A stretch of 64,000 nt of DNA from Diplonema japonicum (lineage: Eukaryota; Euglenozoa; Diplonemea; Diplonemida; Diplonemidae). A model generated the notes under the pieces. It did no database searches. It saw only the letters and a list, made by a program, of their open reading frames with translations, and was not told the origin of the DNA. Made by a program: the position numbers and the translations under genes. This document shows, piece after piece, positions 61,964 to 64,000 of this stretch (position 1 is its first letter; every line of letters begins with the position of its first letter). The stretch spans positions 62,001 through 126,000 of the forward strand of contig OZ025745.1 of the NCBI GenBank assembly GCA_964019335.1, read 5' to 3'.

Positions 61964-64000
61964 TCAACTGCTAAAGAGAAGTTCTGCGGCTGCTTGCTCC
62001 TCCTCTTTTTTTTTCCGGGCTTTTTCGCGTTTGGCCACTTTTGCGTGCTCGGCAGCGGTTTTCCGGTCAGCTTCTTTATGTATTTTTTCCTTTTCTATGG
62101 ACTCAAGCTGTGCAAGAACATCATCTAGCGTGCGTTGCTTTTGCAGCATGTCTTCTGCCTGGCTGAGGTACTTTTCCGTATCAGTTCGAACTCTTGCGAC
62201 TTCTGCTTCTAAACGCTCTTTTTCTTGCGCGCGTTCAACTAAAAAGCTGTTTAGCATCTCCCGCTTTTCGGACAACGCGACCTCTGCTGTCTCTCTCCGT
62301 TTTATTTCTTCCTCCAGCCTTTCGGATAGCCTGGCTATGTCTATCTTTACATCCTCCTGGAATTTTACGAAATCTTTTTCTTTCGTGACTTTTTTTTGAC
62401 TGATATCGTGTAGCTCTTGTTCCTCCCTGCGCACTTTTTCGAGGAGCTCCTGTGATTTTTTCTCAGTGTCTTCCCGTTCCTGGAGAAGTCGGGCGTCATA
62501 ACTGTCCATTTCCTCTTGAAGTTTCGTCCTTGCTTTTTGGTGGTGTGTGAGCTCGTGGTTTGCTTCTTGAAGCTTGCACCTTTGGTAATGCAGACGAATA
62601 ACTTCCTTGTGGAGCTTGTTAGGGATCTCGTTCTCCTTGTGCTGTTTGTTTCGCTTCAACATCTTCTTCAACCTGGCGAGCGTGGCGTGGTCAACCTGGT
62701 TCCCTTTGATAAGAATATTCTGCACAGTTCGATTCTTATCGAGAAGCGAACAGAACGCCTTCCCAGCTTCGTCCGAGATATGGTTCGATGTGAGCTTCAG
62801 ATACTCAAGACTGGTGTTTGCAGCCAGCGAAACACCCAAAGCTATTGTGCCTTGATCGCTGAGACGAGTGGAGTCAAGTTCGAGAGTAACGAGGTATGAG
62901 TTCGTTTCCAAAGTTGAAGCAAGTGCTACTACCCCTTCACAGCGAATCTTATTTCCCGAAAGAGACAGAAAGGTAACCGACACATTGCTCTCCAACTGTT
63001 GCGCCAGCGCCATGCACCCAAGCTCCGTGATGTGGTTACTACTCAAATTAACCGTTTGTAACGATGTGGAGTATTTCAATGCATTCGCCAAACATAGTAC
63101 AGCATCATCCGTCACACCTGTGTTGCGCATGTTGAGCAATGTGACGTGGGACTCGACATAGCACAGGGAGTTGAACAGAGGCGATGTGCCCCGCTCCCCA
63201 AGGCGTGGATTGTCGTGAAAATCTAGCCGTTGTAATGAAATCCGCTGCCGTTTCTCTGCTTTGTCTTGGAAGCACTTGGCGGCGGTCTCGGCGACGCTCG
63301 GTCCTAGATCGTTGCCTTGAAGGCACAGCTCTTGTATGCTGTTTTGCAACATTAGCTTTTGGATTAACTCCGTTGCGCTTTCACTGGCAAGATTCGTGCT
63401 TCCTAGACGAAGGGTTGTCAGTGAGTGGTGTCCATCGCACGCTGATGTGAGCATTTTAAAAGCTTCTTGATCGCCGCCGGATCCTAAAGGGTTGCGGCTC
63501 AAATCCAGAACCTTCAAACTTTTGTTTTTTCTAACCGCGTCTCCGAGTGCTTTACCAGATATCGGGCCGATTTTGTTCGCGTGGGTATCGCTGTCGGAGG
63601 AACCGAGAATGAGAACCTGGATTCGTTTGTGGGCTTGCAATGCCATGGAAAGATGAACCATGCCGAGGTGGCCTATGTCATTGCCTCCGAGGTTGAGGTG
63701 GGTTAGGTGTGCACTGTCTTTGATTAAGCTTCCCAACGATTCCACCCCGCTGTCTCGCAGGAAATTTTCGCATAGGTCTAACTTTTGTAGCGGGACCCTG
63801 AGGAGAGCCTGTGCAATGGCTATGGCTGTGTTGATGCCCAGGCGCATGGTGCGCATGGTGAACTCCTTCTCCGTCACGCCCTTGTCAAACACCTCGCGGA
63901 ACATCTTCGCCCTCTCCGTTGTCATAGTCTCCCGCGTGTCCTTCAGCCACGCCATGAACACCTGTGAAAACAGCTCCTCTGCGTCTTTGCCTTTTCCTAC
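61964..64000 (-). CDS. RNase-inhibitor-type LRR protein with long coiled coil (N-terminus off the window)
   Basis: The frame is open from the TGA at 61964-61966 to the window edge, at least 678 codons, so the start lies outside. About 14 LRRs of the ribonuclease-inhibitor type (for example LTHLNLGGNDIGHLG, LQTVNLSSNHITELG, YLKLTSNHISDEAG) fill the first 430 visible residues. A basic coiled coil (about 440-650) ends in KKKEEEQAAAELLFSS. No nucleotide-binding or kinase motif is visible. LRR plus coiled coil proteins are common in flagellar scaffolds, but location is not shown by the sequence. Confidence 0.82.
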   Translation of the reverse strand, partial: VGKGKDAEELFSQVFMAWLKDTRETMTTERAKMFREVFDKGVTEKEFTMRTMRLGINTAIAIAQALLRVPLQKLDLCENFLRDSGVESLGSLIKDSAHLTHLNLGGNDIGHLGMVHLSMALQAHKRIQVLILGSSDSDTHANKIGPISGKALGDAVRKNKSLKVLDLSRNPLGSGGDQEAFKMLTSACDGHHSLTTLRLGSTNLASESATELIQKLMLQNSIQELCLQGNDLGPSVAETAAKCFQDKAEKRQRISLQRLDFHDNPRLGERGTSPLFNSLCYVESHVTLLNMRNTGVTDDAVLCLANALKYSTSLQTVNLSSNHITELGCMALAQQLESNVSVTFLSLSGNKIRCEGVVALASTLETNSYLVTLELDSTRLSDQGTIALGVSLAANTSLEYLKLTSNHISDEAGKAFCSLLDKNRTVQNILIKGNQVDHATLARLKKMLKRNKQHKENEIPNKLHKEVIRLHYQRCKLQEANHELTHHQKARTKLQEEMDSYDARLLQEREDTEKKSQELLEKVRREEQELHDISQKKVTKEKDFVKFQEDVKIDIARLSERLEEEIKRRETAEVALSEKREMLNSFLVERAQEKERLEAEVARVRTDTEKYLSQAEDMLQKQRTLDDVLAQLESIEKEKIHKEADRKTAAEHAKVAKREKARKKKEEEQAAAELLFSS

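Overview
The window reads as nuclear DNA of a flagellated, phagotrophic protist. The genes are long and intron-poor but clearly eukaryotic: an LKB1-like kinase, the cilium factor DNAAF9/Shulin, Abraxas, BolA, NAGLU and a formylglycine-generating enzyme. All protein genes from 1 to about 47.8 kb lie on the plus strand, and all from 55.1 kb to the end lie on the minus strand. Neighbouring genes are often only 50-190 bases apart. Most starts sit a few bases to a few dozen bases behind a pyrimidine tract ending in AG. This looks like polycistronic transcription with spliced-leader trans-splicing, as in Euglenozoa. Fifteen conventional cis-introns of only 30-45 nt argue against a kinetoplastid, so my best guess is a diplonemid-like euglenozoan. 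That placement is inference.

Layout: a large helical protein (0-3.5 kb); DNAAF9 and LKB1-like kinase (4.2-9.9 kb); a possible retroelement scrap followed by a 2.7 kb gene-free, homopolymer-rich island (10-13.2 kb); an F-box/dynein-stalk protein, cytochrome b5 reductase, an unknown, an ankyrin/IQ protein, an Abraxas-like MPN protein and a SAM/membrane protein (13.2-21.4 kb); a 1,792-residue LRR/coiled-coil/beta-repeat protein (21.5-26.9 kb); N-acylglucosamine 2-epimerase, SUMF1-like FGE, a PDZ protein, a DeSI-type peptidase, aspartyl-tRNA synthetase and secreted alpha-N-acetylglucosaminidase (27-36.5 kb); a MITE-like inverted-repeat element (36.6-37.0 kb); a YchF/OLA1 GTPase and a Ras-like GTPase (37.3-39.3 kb); and a 2,385-residue secreted protein with tandem GH18 domains (40.7-47.8 kb).

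Between 49.4 and 54.9 kb lies a decayed or mosaic retroelement region. It carries an AlkB-type 2-oxoglutarate/Fe(II) dioxygenase domain, a Pro/Glu repeat ORF, a basic ORF with hydrophobic segments, a 26-bp minisatellite, a CCHC plus restriction-like-endonuclease-type retrotransposon C-terminus and a long acidic ORF. It ends in an 8-bp microsatellite and a 200-N assembly gap. The region sits exactly at the convergent strand switch. Beyond it, on the minus strand, lie a fatty-acid-hydroxylase-type membrane enzyme, a CCCH/nucleotidyltransferase/CUE-like (TUTase-like) protein, an MPPED-like metallophosphoesterase, BolA, and an LRR/coiled-coil protein that runs off the window.

Functional themes: glycan handling (NAGLU, FGE, epimerase, GH18-like secreted protein), cilium assembly (DNAAF9, dynein-stalk protein) and mobile DNA. 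The most novel-looking item is the AlkB dioxygenase domain embedded in the retroelement region.
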